Source of the DNA: Sphingobium sp. 66-54
GTDB taxonomy: Bacteria; Pseudomonadota; Alphaproteobacteria; Sphingomonadales; Sphingomonadaceae
Length of the DNA stretch: 64,000 nt
Reading direction: 5' to 3'
Assembly (NCBI GenBank): GCA_001899715.1
Contig: MKWI01000024.1
Location: forward strand, 1 to 64,000
Under the pieces are notes generated by a model. That model searched no databases. It was not told the DNA's origin and was given only the letters and a program-made list of their open reading frames with translations. The translations under genes and the position numbers were made by a program. Below are positions 23,007 through 32,037 of this stretch, piece after piece. Each line of letters opens with the position of its first letter. The first letter of the stretch is position 1.

Positions 23007-23555
23007 TCAGAGATAAAGCTGAGGATTGAGCGGAATGCCGTGCTCGCGGCAGTAGCTCTCATAATGGTCCATGAACCACCAGACATCGGCAGTCATGACG
23101 AAGTTGCCGTCGCTGTCGTAGAACTCGTTGGGCCCCTGCATCCAGCCGAACAGCTTGCAGCCGTCCGGGTGATCGGTGACGAGCGTGTGCGCCTCGCCCG
23201 GCGTCTCGTAGATGAAGCAGCCCGGCGTCGCGAGCCAGTCATATTCGAGATAATGGACGCTGCCCTCCAGGCACATCATCACCACATAGCCGCGGTGCTT
23301 GTGGGTGCCGACCACGCTCGGCCCCTTCATCCACAGGATGTTGGAGTAGATGTTGTGCCGCGTGTCGAACAGCAGATGCTTGATCGCCGCATTCTCGCCG
23401 AACGGCACCCACGGGCTGTCCTTCTCGGCAATGTCCACGAACCGGCCGGGCATGGCGTGCCTGGCGATCAGCTCCGGGAACAGCTCGGGCACCTTGACGA
23501 TCTTGCGCTCCTGCGCGGGCGGGGCGGTCATCTTGCCTTCGGGCTTGTTCATCAT
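23007..23555 (-). CDS. Cupin dioxygenase resembling 2,4'-dihydroxyacetophenone dioxygenase
   Basis: This 182-residue cupin looks like the 2,4'-dihydroxyacetophenone dioxygenase family, which splits the side chain of hydroxyacetophenones to a benzoate and formate. The metal site is H85-x-H87 in VVGTHKHRGYV with H123 in PGEAHTLVTD; glutamates at 97 and 104 are candidates for a fourth ligand. GSVHYLEYDWLATPG and the W-rich C-terminus (TADVWWFMDHY) are characteristic. Start: AGGAG precedes two consecutive ATGs (23555, 23552); the second has the better spacing. It lies in the oxidoreductase run, 73 bp before the SDR gene. Confidence 0.78.
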   Translation of the reverse strand: MMNKPEGKMTAPPAQERKIVKVPELFPELIARHAMPGRFVDIAEKDSPWVPFGENAAIKHLLFDTRHNIYSNILWMKGPSVVGTHKHRGYVVMMCLEGSVHYLEYDWLATPGCFIYETPGEAHTLVTDHPDGCKLFGWMQGPNEFYDSDGNFVMTADVWWFMDHYESYCREHGIPLNPQLYL

Positions 23556-23620
23556 CTCTCTCCTAAGGTGCCATGGATGGGCGCGGGCGTTGGCCGCTCG
23601 TCGCTCCGGCCTTTTCGCTG

Positions 23621-24022
23621 TCAGTCGTCGAACACGTTGAGTTCGATCTGCACGCCGGTCGGGTCGTGCAGGAACACCTGCGTCATCTTGATGACCTCCA
23701 CGCGGTTCTCGCGCCACGGAATGCCGTGCTTCTTGAGCCGCTCGATCAGCGGCGCGAAGCCGACGCACTGGAAGGCGATATGATCGAGCCCCCCGGTGGT
23801 GCCGGTGATCGTATCATACTGGCCATGCTCGGAGAGCGCGCCGGGCGTGCTGATGTGGACGATCGGGTCGTCCTTGTGGTCGTACATCCAGCGCACCATC
23901 GTCTTGTCGAGGTTGGAGGGCGGGTCGCGCTCCTCCAGCAGTAATATGTCGCGATAGAAGGCGACGACGGGCGGAAGGTCGCGCGTGCGGATGTTGACGT
24001 GGTCGAGCCGTTTGATGAGCAT
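23621..24022 (-). CDS. VOC (glyoxalase/extradiol-type) superfamily protein
   Basis: The 133-residue vicinal-oxygen-chelate domain protein opens LIKRLDHVNIRTRDLPPVVA with the first metal His, and has GLDHIAFQCVG with the second and VFLHDPTGVQIELNVF with the last (Glu). A single beta-alpha-beta-beta-beta pair unit would work as a dimer, as in glyoxalase I or fosfomycin-resistance enzymes; extradiol dioxygenases are longer. The ATG at 24022 has AGGA at 6 bp, whereas the TTG two codons upstream has none. First gene of the minus-strand run towards the decarboxylase; function in the pathway unknown. Confidence 0.82.
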   Translation of the reverse strand: MLIKRLDHVNIRTRDLPPVVAFYRDILLLEERDPPSNLDKTMVRWMYDHKDDPIVHISTPGALSEHGQYDTITGTTGGLDHIAFQCVGFAPLIERLKKHGIPWRENRVEVIKMTQVFLHDPTGVQIELNVFDD

Positions 24023-24083
24023 GGGCAATCCTGTTTCGTTGCAAGCGCCGATATCGCGGATCCGCGGGCGTTGGAAAAACCTA

Positions 24084-24102
24084 CCATGCTAGAAAAGCAT
24101 GG
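24084..24102. promoter_or_regulatory. Inverted repeat upstream of the VOC gene
   Basis: CCATGCT-N5-AGCATGG has perfect 7-bp arms and lies 62 bp upstream of the VOC start. It is a candidate operator for the run of genes from VOC to the dehydrogenases. The remaining gene-free bases up to 24391 include a decayed palindromic repeat around 24343-24366 (CATGCTGCAACACGTTCAACATG). Confidence 0.45.
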
Positions 24103-24391
24103 CCTCTGCCCGCAAATCAAGCCTATCCCTACCATAAAGGGAGGCGGCTCATCAGAAAGAAATCGGTGCGTTTCGCCCGGTGGCGGGTGAAGCGTGGGAT
24201 CGCGCTACGGTGAGGGGGCGGAACGAGATCGGTGCCCCTGTGACGGCAGGAGCCCAGAGCGGTAAAGCGCTATCGTGGACTTTGGGGTCAGGGCAGATCG
24301 ACGGTTAACGGGTGGAGAAAGCCCCCCCACCCTCAACGTCGCCATGCTGCAACACGTTCAACATGACAGGCTTCTGGAGGGATAACCCACG

Positions 24392-24423
24392 AAAAAGGGG
24401 CCAGCGCATCGCCGGCCCCTTTC
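24392..24423 (-). terminator. Rho-independent terminator of TonB receptor 2
   Basis: On the minus strand AAAGGGGCC (24422-24414) pairs with GGCCCCTTT (24402-24394), followed by TTTTTC. It lies about 20 bp after the receptor stop codon. Confidence 0.85.
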
Positions 24424-24442
24424 TCTTACATATTCGCGCGGA

Positions 24443-27031
24443 TCAGAAGTTGCGCTTGACGGAGAGCATCCAGGTACGCGGCAGGCCGGGCACGCCGGTG
24501 TTCTCACCGAGCGAGTTGGTGACGTCGCTCTTGGAGAGGAAGTAATATTTGTCGAACAGGTTCTGGACTTCCAGCGCGACGCGCCAGTCCTTGTCCGCCG
24601 TGGTGAAGCTCAGGCGGGCATTGCCCAGGAAGTAGGAGTCGATACGGCTCCAGATGGAGTTCGACGTCTCACCGTAAATCTTCGACTGGTAGGACCCGTC
24701 GAAACGCAGCGAGACCGTGCCCGGATCCATCTGATAGTCATATTGGGCACCGACGCTGTATGTCCACTTCGGCGTATAAGGCGTGATTGCCGAGAGCGGA
24801 ATGCCCGAGGTGCCGGTCGTCTTATACTCGAAGTCGATGTAGCTCATCGAGCCGTCGAAGGTGAGGCCGTCGACCGGGCGGATCGTCGTCTCCAGCTCGA
24901 AGCCCTTCACGTCCGCCTTGCCGATGTTGGCCGGCTTGAGGCACGGGGTCGAGGGGCAGGCGGTGAGCTGAAGGATGATGTTGTTGTACTTGTTGAAGAA
25001 CACCGCACCGTTCAGGCGGAAGCGGCGATCGAGGAGGTCGGACTTGAAGCCGAATTCATAGGTGGTGAGCGTTTCCGGCTCGAAGCTGCCCAACTGGTTG
25101 CACGGATTGGGCGCGGTGTAGCCCGGTGCATTGCAGTCGCCGGCCGAGGGGCCGAAGAACGGACGCGGATTGACGCCGCCGCCCTTGTAGCCGGTCGAGG
25201 CCGACGCATAGACCATCAGCGCATCGGAGATGCGGTAGTCGGTCGAGATGCGCCAATCCCAGCGGCTGCCCTTGAAGGTATCCGAGATATTGTAGAGGCC
25301 GCTCAGCAGACAGTTGGGCGTGTTGCCGATGCCGGTCGGGCCGTGGGTCGGCGCGCCCTGGAAGAATTCGCAGATCGGCAGGGCGGGCAGGTCGGCCGGC
25401 GTCCAGTCGCCGAACGGAATGGTCAGATCCGGGTTGCGCCGGAAATAGGTGTAGGTCTTTTTGTCGCGGGAATAGCGGACGCCGCCCGAAATGGTCCATG
25501 CCGGCGTCACGTGGAAGGTGCCGTTGGCGAACAGCGCCTTGGAGGTCGATGGCGTGGTGTCCGGCCCGTGAACGAAGTCGATGCCGGCATAGTTCAGGTC
25601 GACGCGCGCGGTGTATTTGCCGTTCTGGTCGAAGTAGAAACCGCCCAGCGTATATTCGAACATCTTGTCGAACAGACTGCCGTTCAGACGGACCTCCTGG
25701 CTCCAGGCGTGGTGGTTCATCTTGTTGTCGAGCTGTGCCACGGGGATCGGGGTGGCGTCCTGATCCTGGCCCCAGCGCGTCTCATATTTGCGATAGGAGC
25801 TGATCCAGACGAATTGCAGCGTGTCGCTCAGGTCGAGCGAGACGTTGCCGTGGACGCCCCAGCCCTTGAAGTCCTGATTTTGCAGCGCGGTATAGGGCTT
25901 GTAGGGCGCCTGCGAAGTCGGATCCATGCCGTCCTGGAAGTTGGCGTAGCTCACATAGCGCGGATCGACGCCGAACTGCGAGGCGTTGAGCGTATCGCAG
26001 CTATACTGTCCGAAAGGCACGAAGTTGCAGTCGAGTGGCACGGCGGTGCCGTCCTTGCCCTTCAGCCAGGCCCCGCCATCCGCGTTGGTCGCGGGGAATG
26101 GAATGGTCGGGTCGAACTCGTGGGGGTTGGCGGTGGTCGGCCCCGCCAGACCCGCAGCCAGCAAGACCGTGGGCGCCGGCTCCGAGCGGTCGGACGTGTA
26201 ATCGCCGGAAAGGTTGATCTCCAGCGTGTCGATCGGCTGCCAACGCAGGGCGATGCGGCCGGCGACGTAGGACTGGCCGCCCTGCGTGCCCACCTTGGCA
26301 TCGCCGCCCCGCGAATTGGTCGGCAGTACATTCGAGCTGGGATGGCTCAGGCCGTAGTCGAGTAGGTCGACATAGCCGTCGCTGCTCTTGGCCACGCCGG
26401 AAACGCGGACGAACAGATTGTCGGTCATCGCGAAGTCGGCCATGCCGCGAATGTCGAGCTTGTTGTAAGCGCCATAGCCGACCGACAGCGAGCCTCTGCC
26501 CGAGCCGTCCGGCTTTACCGAGAACAGCTTGATGGCGCCGCCGATCGAGTTCTTGCCCGCCAGTGTGCCCTGCGGGCCGCGCAGAATCTCGATGCGCTCC
26601 AGATCCATCAGGTCGAGCATCGAGCTGGTCAGCGTCGGGATATAGACGTCGTCGATATAGACGCCCACGCCCGGATCAAGCGCGTAGTTGAAGTCGACCT
26701 GGCCGACGCCGCGGATGAAGGCGATGAGGCCGGCGCCACCGTTCTGCGGCTGTGGCTTGAGCGTCACGTTCGGTGCCTGTGCCGCCACTTGCGAAATGTC
26801 CGTCTGTCCGCGCTGTTCGAGCAGCGCCGCGTTGACCGCGGTGATGGCGATCGGCGTGTCCTGCAACCTGGTTTCGCGGAACTGTGCGGTCACGACGATA
26901 TCGCCGATATCGGCTGCCTGCGACTCCTGAGCTGACGTATCCTGCGCCGCCGTGTCTTGAGCCCAGGCCGGTGCGGCCAGGACGGCAGCCAGCGAAAAAA
27001 CGCATGTCGATAGGGCGTGATTCACGCGCAT
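24443..27031 (-). CDS. TonB-dependent outer-membrane receptor (2)
   Basis: From the ATG at 27031 this is 862 residues with a signal peptide (MRVNHALSTCVFSLAAVLAA, cleavage after AWA), a TonB-box-like stretch (DIGDIVVTAQFRETRLQDTP), plug (LERIEILRGPQGTLAGKNSI) and a barrel ending KRNF. It is the second such receptor in the block and is only distantly similar to the one at 15358. It is divergent from the MetE-like gene, with a strong palindrome between them. Confidence 0.92.
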   Translation of the reverse strand: MRVNHALSTCVFSLAAVLAAPAWAQDTAAQDTSAQESQAADIGDIVVTAQFRETRLQDTPIAITAVNAALLEQRGQTDISQVAAQAPNVTLKPQPQNGGAGLIAFIRGVGQVDFNYALDPGVGVYIDDVYIPTLTSSMLDLMDLERIEILRGPQGTLAGKNSIGGAIKLFSVKPDGSGRGSLSVGYGAYNKLDIRGMADFAMTDNLFVRVSGVAKSSDGYVDLLDYGLSHPSSNVLPTNSRGGDAKVGTQGGQSYVAGRIALRWQPIDTLEINLSGDYTSDRSEPAPTVLLAAGLAGPTTANPHEFDPTIPFPATNADGGAWLKGKDGTAVPLDCNFVPFGQYSCDTLNASQFGVDPRYVSYANFQDGMDPTSQAPYKPYTALQNQDFKGWGVHGNVSLDLSDTLQFVWISSYRKYETRWGQDQDATPIPVAQLDNKMNHHAWSQEVRLNGSLFDKMFEYTLGGFYFDQNGKYTARVDLNYAGIDFVHGPDTTPSTSKALFANGTFHVTPAWTISGGVRYSRDKKTYTYFRRNPDLTIPFGDWTPADLPALPICEFFQGAPTHGPTGIGNTPNCLLSGLYNISDTFKGSRWDWRISTDYRISDALMVYASASTGYKGGGVNPRPFFGPSAGDCNAPGYTAPNPCNQLGSFEPETLTTYEFGFKSDLLDRRFRLNGAVFFNKYNNIILQLTACPSTPCLKPANIGKADVKGFELETTIRPVDGLTFDGSMSYIDFEYKTTGTSGIPLSAITPYTPKWTYSVGAQYDYQMDPGTVSLRFDGSYQSKIYGETSNSIWSRIDSYFLGNARLSFTTADKDWRVALEVQNLFDKYYFLSKSDVTNSLGENTGVPGLPRTWMLSVKRNF

Positions 27032-27153
27032 GTCTCTCTCCCTCCAAGTGCCGGCGCAATTTCGTATCTCGCTCGTTGGCGCACGCCGACTATTGTTGCT
27101 TCTAGCACGGGCCGATGTGTCTAGTAAGTAACAGGTCAACTTTGGTTTTGATC

Positions 27154-27170
27154 GTTTCATGGAATGAAAC
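27154..27170. promoter_or_regulatory. Operator-like palindrome between TonB receptor 2 and the MetE-like gene
   Basis: GTTTCATGGAATGAAAC has perfect 7-bp arms around GGA. It sits in the 235-bp divergent promoter region, 123 bp from the receptor start and 97 bp from the MetE-like start. The form suits an IclR-type dimer, and an IclR gene belongs to the same block. Confidence 0.6.
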
Positions 27171-27266
27171 AGTTGTGTTGAATAAATCTTTTATCCCCGC
27201 GCCACTTCATTGAGCGGGCTTATCATGCGAGTCGCAATGACCGCCCCATACAGGAGACACTGTTTC

Positions 27267-28397
27267 ATGCCGACCATCGCCACCACCCATGTCGGGAGCC
27301 TTCCGCGCGGGTCCGAACTGACCCCGCTGCTCATCGCGCGCGACCATGGCGAGCCCTATGACGCGGCCGAGTTCGACCGGGTGGTGCAGGCGGCGGTGGA
27401 CGAGGCGGTCGAGCGGCAGGTCGCTGCCGGCGTCTCCATCGTGTCGGATGGCGAGCTGGGCAAGGTCGGCTACTCGACCTACATCATCGAGCGGTTGGAG
27501 GGCTTTGGCGGCCACACCGAGCGCAAGCCCGCGCGCGATCTCGCGCCGCTGCCGGACCTGCGCAAGAAGCTGGCCGCGATCATGGGCGATCAGGAGTTCA
27601 CCCGCGCCTCCTGCATCGCGCCGGTCAGGCTCAGGAATCTGGAGCCGGCGCATGAGGACATCCGCCGCTTCAAGACCGCGCTGGAGCGCAAGGGGCAGGG
27701 CGTGCGCGGCTTCATGAACGCCGCTTCGCCGGGCCTCATCACCGCCTTCCAGCCCAACGCTTATTATCCCAGCCATGAGGCTTATCTGGCCGATCTCGTC
27801 GCCGCGATGCGCCCGGAATATGAGGCGATCATCGCCGCCGGCTTCGACCTCCAGCTCGATTGCCCGGACCTCGCCATGTCCCGCCACACCGGCTATCAGG
27901 ACCTGAGCGACGAGGCGTTCGTCAAGGTGGCGGAGGCGAATGTCGAGGCGCTCAACGCCGCCACCGAGGGCCTGCCGCGCGACCGGCTGCGCATGCACGT
28001 CTGCTGGGGCAATTACGAAGGCCCGCACGATTGCGATATCGACCTCGCCAAGGTGCTGCCCGCCATCCTGCGGGCACGGCCCGGTACCGTGCTGTTCGAA
28101 GCCGCCAACCCGCGCCACGAGCATGAATGGGCGGTGTGGCGTGACGCCAAATTGCCCGACGATCTGGTGCTGGCGCCCGGCCTGATCGACAGTTGCTCCA
28201 ACTATGTCGAGCATCCCGAGCTGATCGCCCAGCGCGTCGAGCGCTTCGCGTCCTTCGTCGGCCCCGAGCGGGTGATCGCCAGCACCGATTGCGGCTTCGG
28301 CACCTTCGCCGGCTACGGCAAGATCGACCCGGCGGTGGCGTGGAAGAAACTCGCCGTGCTGCGTGAGGGTGCGGACCTCGCGGCGGCGCGGATCTAA
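27267..28397 (+). CDS. Cobalamin-independent methionine synthase-like (MetE C-terminal domain) protein
   Basis: The 376-residue protein matches only the catalytic C-terminal barrel of MetE. Zinc-site residues are visible in RMHVCWGNYEGP (His and Cys), in the Glu of LFEAANPRHEHEW and in ASTDCGFGTFAGYG (Cys). Stand-alone proteins of this type are a loose group that includes methyltransferases and alkyl-transferring enzymes, and they usually do not make methionine from methyl-folate alone. Next to aromatic genes it could transfer methyl groups released from methoxy-aromatics, or act on an unrelated thiol. AGGAGA precedes the start at 27267. Confidence 0.82.
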   Translation: MPTIATTHVGSLPRGSELTPLLIARDHGEPYDAAEFDRVVQAAVDEAVERQVAAGVSIVSDGELGKVGYSTYIIERLEGFGGHTERKPARDLAPLPDLRKKLAAIMGDQEFTRASCIAPVRLRNLEPAHEDIRRFKTALERKGQGVRGFMNAASPGLITAFQPNAYYPSHEAYLADLVAAMRPEYEAIIAAGFDLQLDCPDLAMSRHTGYQDLSDEAFVKVAEANVEALNAATEGLPRDRLRMHVCWGNYEGPHDCDIDLAKVLPAILRARPGTVLFEAANPRHEHEWAVWRDAKLPDDLVLAPGLIDSCSNYVEHPELIAQRVERFASFVGPERVIASTDCGFGTFAGYGKIDPAVAWKKLAVLREGADLAAARI

Positions 28398-28460
28398 GGA
28401 ATGATGGACGGTCGGCGCTCGGGTGGGCGCTGGCCGAATAGTGCGGAGAAGGCAGCCGTA

Positions 28461-28537
28461 GTGTTCCTGCGAAAGCAGGAACCCAGGGCGGTGGCGGGCT
28501 GCGGCTGGGCCCTGGGCTCCTGCTTTCGCAGGAGCAC
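28461..28537. repeat. REPIN-like doublet between convergent genes
   Basis: Two hairpin units (GTTCCTGCGAAAGCAGGAAC and the inverse CTCCTGCTTTCGCAGGAGCAC) face each other around CCAGGGCGGTGGCGGGCTGC, with CCCAGGGC/GCCCTGGG continuing the long pairing. It fills the 189-bp gap between the converging MetE-like and MFS genes and may act as a two-way terminator. Confidence 0.75.
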
Positions 28538-28586
28538 GGCTCGGAGTTTGGGGGAAGGGCAGGCCGCGAAGTCGCGGCCGGAACCC

Positions 28587-29822
28587 TCAGCCCTCCTCCG
28601 CCCTCTTGCCCACCTGAGACGGTGCCGTCTCTTTCAGCCCCATTGCCACGAGGCCGGAGAGCACGGTCAGTCCCAGCATGATCCACAATGGCGCGGAGAG
28701 ATCGGTCGCGTCGGCGGCCATGCCGGCGAGGGAGGGGGAGAACACGCCGCCCAGCACCTCCGCCACGCCCATGGTCAGGCCGAGCGCGGTCGCCGCGTGG
28801 TGCGGGTCGACGCTCTCGGTGGGCACCGTCGCCATGAACATGGGGAAGATGCCGTTCATCGACCAGCCGATGAAGAACAATACCGCCATCACCCACGCCG
28901 GCCCCGAATAATAGAGCGCGGCCAGCGGCAGGATGACGGCGACGAAGGGCATGACGATCATCACCGGCCGCCGCCCGATCCGGTCCGAGAGGCCCGCGAT
29001 CACGAAGCTGGCGACGGCGGCGGAGACGCCCAGCGTGCCCATCAGCCAGCCCATCGTGTCCGGCGCATAGCCGCGCACTTGCGTGAGGTAGATCGGCATG
29101 AACGCCCAGCAGATCACCAGATAGGAGACGAGCAGCACGCCCAGGATCACGCAGATCAGGATATTGCGGTTTTTGAGCGCCTGAATGGCGCCATAGCCGC
29201 CGCTCTCATGCGCAAGGCCAGGGCGGGGCGGCGGGGCGGGCTCGTCGATCAGCCACCAGATGAGCAGCGCGCTGATGAGGCCGGGAATGGCGGCGAGATA
29301 GAAGGCCGATCGCCAGCCGAACGCGGCGGCGAACCACACCAGCAGCACCGGCGCGACGAACGAGCCGAGCAGGCTGGAGCCGAGATTCTGCGCGATGCCT
29401 TGCGCCAGCCCGCGCCGCTCGGGTGCGACCTCGCTGGCGATCATCGCGTGGCTGATCGGCATGATGCCGCCTTCCGCCGCGCCCATCAGCAGCCGCGCGC
29501 CGAGCAGGAAGGCGAAGGACGAGGCGATGCCGCTCAGCACCGAGCAGAGCGAGAAGGCCAGCGTGGCGAGGATCAGCAGCCGCTTGCGGTTCCCCAGCGT
29601 GTCCGAGAGCTTGCCGATGCCGAAGGCGGCCAGCGCCCAGGTCAGCGAGAGGGCGCTCGCCAGCATGCCGATCTGCGTATTGCTGAGCCGCAGGTCCGGC
29701 TGGACGAACGGCATCAGGAAGTTGAGCGCGTTCCGGTCGAAGAAGACGATGCCGAAATTGAGGCTGAGCAGGCCGACCAGCAGCGCCTGATAGCCGCCGG
29801 ATCGTCGCTGCTGCCTCGCCAT
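28587..29822 (-). CDS. MFS transporter (anion:cation symporter type), tandem copy 1
   Basis: The 411-residue, 12-helix carrier starts LVGLLSLNFGIVFFDRNALN and has the loop 2-3 motif GIGKLSDTLGNRKRLL and loop 8-9 motif GLSDRIGRRPVM. It is of the ACS family that takes up aromatic and other organic acids. It is clearly a paralogue of the gene 4 bp upstream (29827-31104), with the same motifs in the same order. The last gene of the operon that begins with the aldo/keto reductase at 33961. Confidence 0.88.
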   Translation of the reverse strand: MARQQRRSGGYQALLVGLLSLNFGIVFFDRNALNFLMPFVQPDLRLSNTQIGMLASALSLTWALAAFGIGKLSDTLGNRKRLLILATLAFSLCSVLSGIASSFAFLLGARLLMGAAEGGIMPISHAMIASEVAPERRGLAQGIAQNLGSSLLGSFVAPVLLVWFAAAFGWRSAFYLAAIPGLISALLIWWLIDEPAPPPRPGLAHESGGYGAIQALKNRNILICVILGVLLVSYLVICWAFMPIYLTQVRGYAPDTMGWLMGTLGVSAAVASFVIAGLSDRIGRRPVMIVMPFVAVILPLAALYYSGPAWVMAVLFFIGWSMNGIFPMFMATVPTESVDPHHAATALGLTMGVAEVLGGVFSPSLAGMAADATDLSAPLWIMLGLTVLSGLVAMGLKETAPSQVGKRAEEG

Positions 29823-29826
29823 CGTC

Positions 29827-31104
29827 TTACTGCCCCTGCGCCGCCAGCCCTGCCTGTTGCCGCTTACGCACCTGCGAGGGTGCAGTCTCGGTGAGGAACA
29901 TGGCGACGATGCCGGAGATGATGGTCAGCCCGAGCATGATCCACAGCGGCGCGGCCAGCGTGGTTGCGTCGGCGGCGGCGCCGGCGATGGAGGGCGCGAA
30001 CACGCCGCCCAGTATCTCCGCCGATCCCATGGTCAGGCCCAGCGCGGTGGCCGCGTGGCGCGGATCGACGCTCTCGGAAGGGACGGTGGCCATGAACAGC
30101 GGGAAGATGCCGTTGAGGCCCCAGCCGAAGAAGAAGATCGGCGCCAGCCCCCAGGCCGAGCCATCCCAATACATCGCGCCTAGCGGCAGGATCACGCCGA
30201 TCAGCGGCATGGCGATCATCACCGGACGCCGCCCGATCAGGTCCGAGAGGCCGGAGGTGGCGAAGCTGCCGATGGTGGCGGAAATGCCGAGCGTGCCGAT
30301 CAGCCAGCTCATCTCCGTGGCGGAGTAGCCGCGCACATTGGTGAGGTAGATCGGCATGAAGGTGAGGCAGGTCACGAAATAGCTCACCATCAGCACGCCC
30401 AGGATCACGCAGATCAGCACGTTGCGGTTCTTGAGCGCATCCATGATGCCGTATTTCTCGCCCTCATGCTCCGCGGCGGGCTTGGGCGGGGCGGGCGGTT
30501 CCTTGAGCGTGAACCAGATGATGACCGCGCTGATGATGCCCGGCACACCGGCGAGGAAGAAGGCTTCGCGCCAGCCGAAGACCTGCGCGAACCACACCAG
30601 CAGCACCGGCGCCAGGAACGAGCCGAGCAGGTTGGAGCCGAAATTCTGCGCGATGCCCTGCGCCAGCCCGCGATGCTTGGGGTCCACCTCGGTCGCCACC
30701 ATGGCGTGGCTGATCGGCATGATGCCCCCCTCCATCGCGCCCATCAGCAGCCGCGCGGAGAGCATGAACAGGAAGCTGGTCGCGATACCGCTCATGAACG
30801 AGCAGAGCGAGAAGCCGACGGTGGAGAGGACCAGCAACATCTTGCGGTTGCCGATCGTGTCCGAGAGCTTGCCGATGCCGAAGGCGGCCAGCGCCCACGT
30901 GAACGACAATGCGCTGGCAAGCAGGCCGATCTGGGTGTTGGTGAGCGAGAGGTCCTGCTGCACCGAGGGCATCAGCACGTTGATCGCCTGCCGGTCGAAG
31001 AACACGATGCCGAAATTGATGCTCAGCAGGCCGACGAGCCACATCTGATAGCCCGCGCTGCGCCGTTTCACCCCCGCCGGCGCTTCCCCTTGCACACTCT
31101 CCAT
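29827..31104 (-). CDS. MFS transporter (anion:cation symporter type), tandem copy 2
   Basis: The 425-residue carrier shares long stretches with the downstream copy: NFGIVFFDRQAINVLMPSVQ, AFGIGKLSDTIGNRKMLLVL and EGGIMPISHAMVATEVDPKH. The central cytoplasmic loop (LKEPPAPPKPAAEHEGEKYG) differs most. Tandem duplication with divergence suggests two related substrates, possibly pathway substrate and product. It is in the same operon as the CmcJ/NvfI-type enzyme, 69 bp downstream of it. Confidence 0.88.
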   Translation of the reverse strand: MESVQGEAPAGVKRRSAGYQMWLVGLLSINFGIVFFDRQAINVLMPSVQQDLSLTNTQIGLLASALSFTWALAAFGIGKLSDTIGNRKMLLVLSTVGFSLCSFMSGIATSFLFMLSARLLMGAMEGGIMPISHAMVATEVDPKHRGLAQGIAQNFGSNLLGSFLAPVLLVWFAQVFGWREAFFLAGVPGIISAVIIWFTLKEPPAPPKPAAEHEGEKYGIMDALKNRNVLICVILGVLMVSYFVTCLTFMPIYLTNVRGYSATEMSWLIGTLGISATIGSFATSGLSDLIGRRPVMIAMPLIGVILPLGAMYWDGSAWGLAPIFFFGWGLNGIFPLFMATVPSESVDPRHAATALGLTMGSAEILGGVFAPSIAGAAADATTLAAPLWIMLGLTIISGIVAMFLTETAPSQVRKRQQAGLAAQGQ

Positions 31105-31173
31105 GCAGTCCCTCTTTGATGGATCTCGTTATGAAGCGTCTTTCGTAAAAGCGCTTTCGCGGCTTTGACAGCC

Positions 31174-32034
31174 CTATTTTTCCGTGAAGAAGGCCGCCAC
31201 GCGAAACTCGATGCTTTCGCGCGGGACAGCGCCGGCCCGGCTCTCGTCGTGGAAGGCACTGTGCGGGGCGCGGCGGGCCCGGCCGTCATCGCTGTCGTGG
31301 AACTTGATAGCGATGATCTCGTCGCGCGTCATATCCGGATAATAGGACCAGCGGTGCGCCGGATTGAAGGTGAACAGCCCGCTGGCGCCCATATCCTCCT
31401 CGCCGTCGATCGGGGCGAAGCGCGCATCGCCCTCCGGCAGCCGCTCGACGTCGATCTTGGCCACGCGCACCGCGCGGTCGCCCTTGCAGCTTTGATAGTC
31501 GCACAGCGCGAGCGGCCAGTCCTGCGGCGGCGGCGAGAAGCAGCGCCAGATGCTGAGCAGGATGAAGCGCGCGGGCGGCGGTCCCTCGGGCCTGACGCGC
31601 CGGTAGCGGCGCTCGGCGACGCGCCGGGCGGTCTTGGCATCATAGTCGATATGCACGCGCGCCGCCGGCGGGTGGATCGCTCCGCCATCGGGCAGGCTCG
31701 ACCGCACCTCCGCGCCCATCGAGACGACCAGATCGGCGCCCGTCAGATCCTTGACGATCGCGTCCACCTCACGGCCATAGAAGGCACGGATGCCCGCTTG
31801 GTCGCGGATGTTGCTGAGCGCAGTCGGGTAGCGCGCAAGCGTGAAGCCGTTGCGGTCGAGCGTAAATGGCTGGCCCGCCGTGCGCGCATTGCGGATGGTG
31901 ACGCGCTCGGGCGCGATAATGCCGGTGCTGAGCCGGCCCTCCGGCGCCCAGAAGAAGCGGTTCACGCGGGACTGCGGGGAGAGATAGCCGAGCAGGGCTT
32001 CGATGCTCTCGCCGGCTGCCGCGTGCGCCGTCAT
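31174..32034 (-). CDS. CmcJ/NvfI family oxidoreductase
   Basis: The 286-residue protein fits the family that includes CmcJ of cephamycin synthesis, fungal NvfI and AsaB: a conserved central HIDYDAKTARRVAERRYRRV, ALCDYQSCKGDR, WSYYPDMTRDEIIAIKFHDS and the end PHSAFHDESRAGAVPRESIE. NvfI is an iron and 2-oxoglutarate-type dioxygenase; most bacterial members have no assigned substrate. The His and Asp residues in VHIDYD and KFHDSD are candidate metal ligands. It ends one of four tightly packed genes (AKR, SnoaL, thioesterase, this), with 3 bp between thioesterase stop and its start. Confidence 0.75.
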   Translation of the reverse strand: MTAHAAAGESIEALLGYLSPQSRVNRFFWAPEGRLSTGIIAPERVTIRNARTAGQPFTLDRNGFTLARYPTALSNIRDQAGIRAFYGREVDAIVKDLTGADLVVSMGAEVRSSLPDGGAIHPPAARVHIDYDAKTARRVAERRYRRVRPEGPPPARFILLSIWRCFSPPPQDWPLALCDYQSCKGDRAVRVAKIDVERLPEGDARFAPIDGEEDMGASGLFTFNPAHRWSYYPDMTRDEIIAIKFHDSDDGRARRAPHSAFHDESRAGAVPRESIEFRVAAFFTEK

Positions 32035-32037
32035 GGC

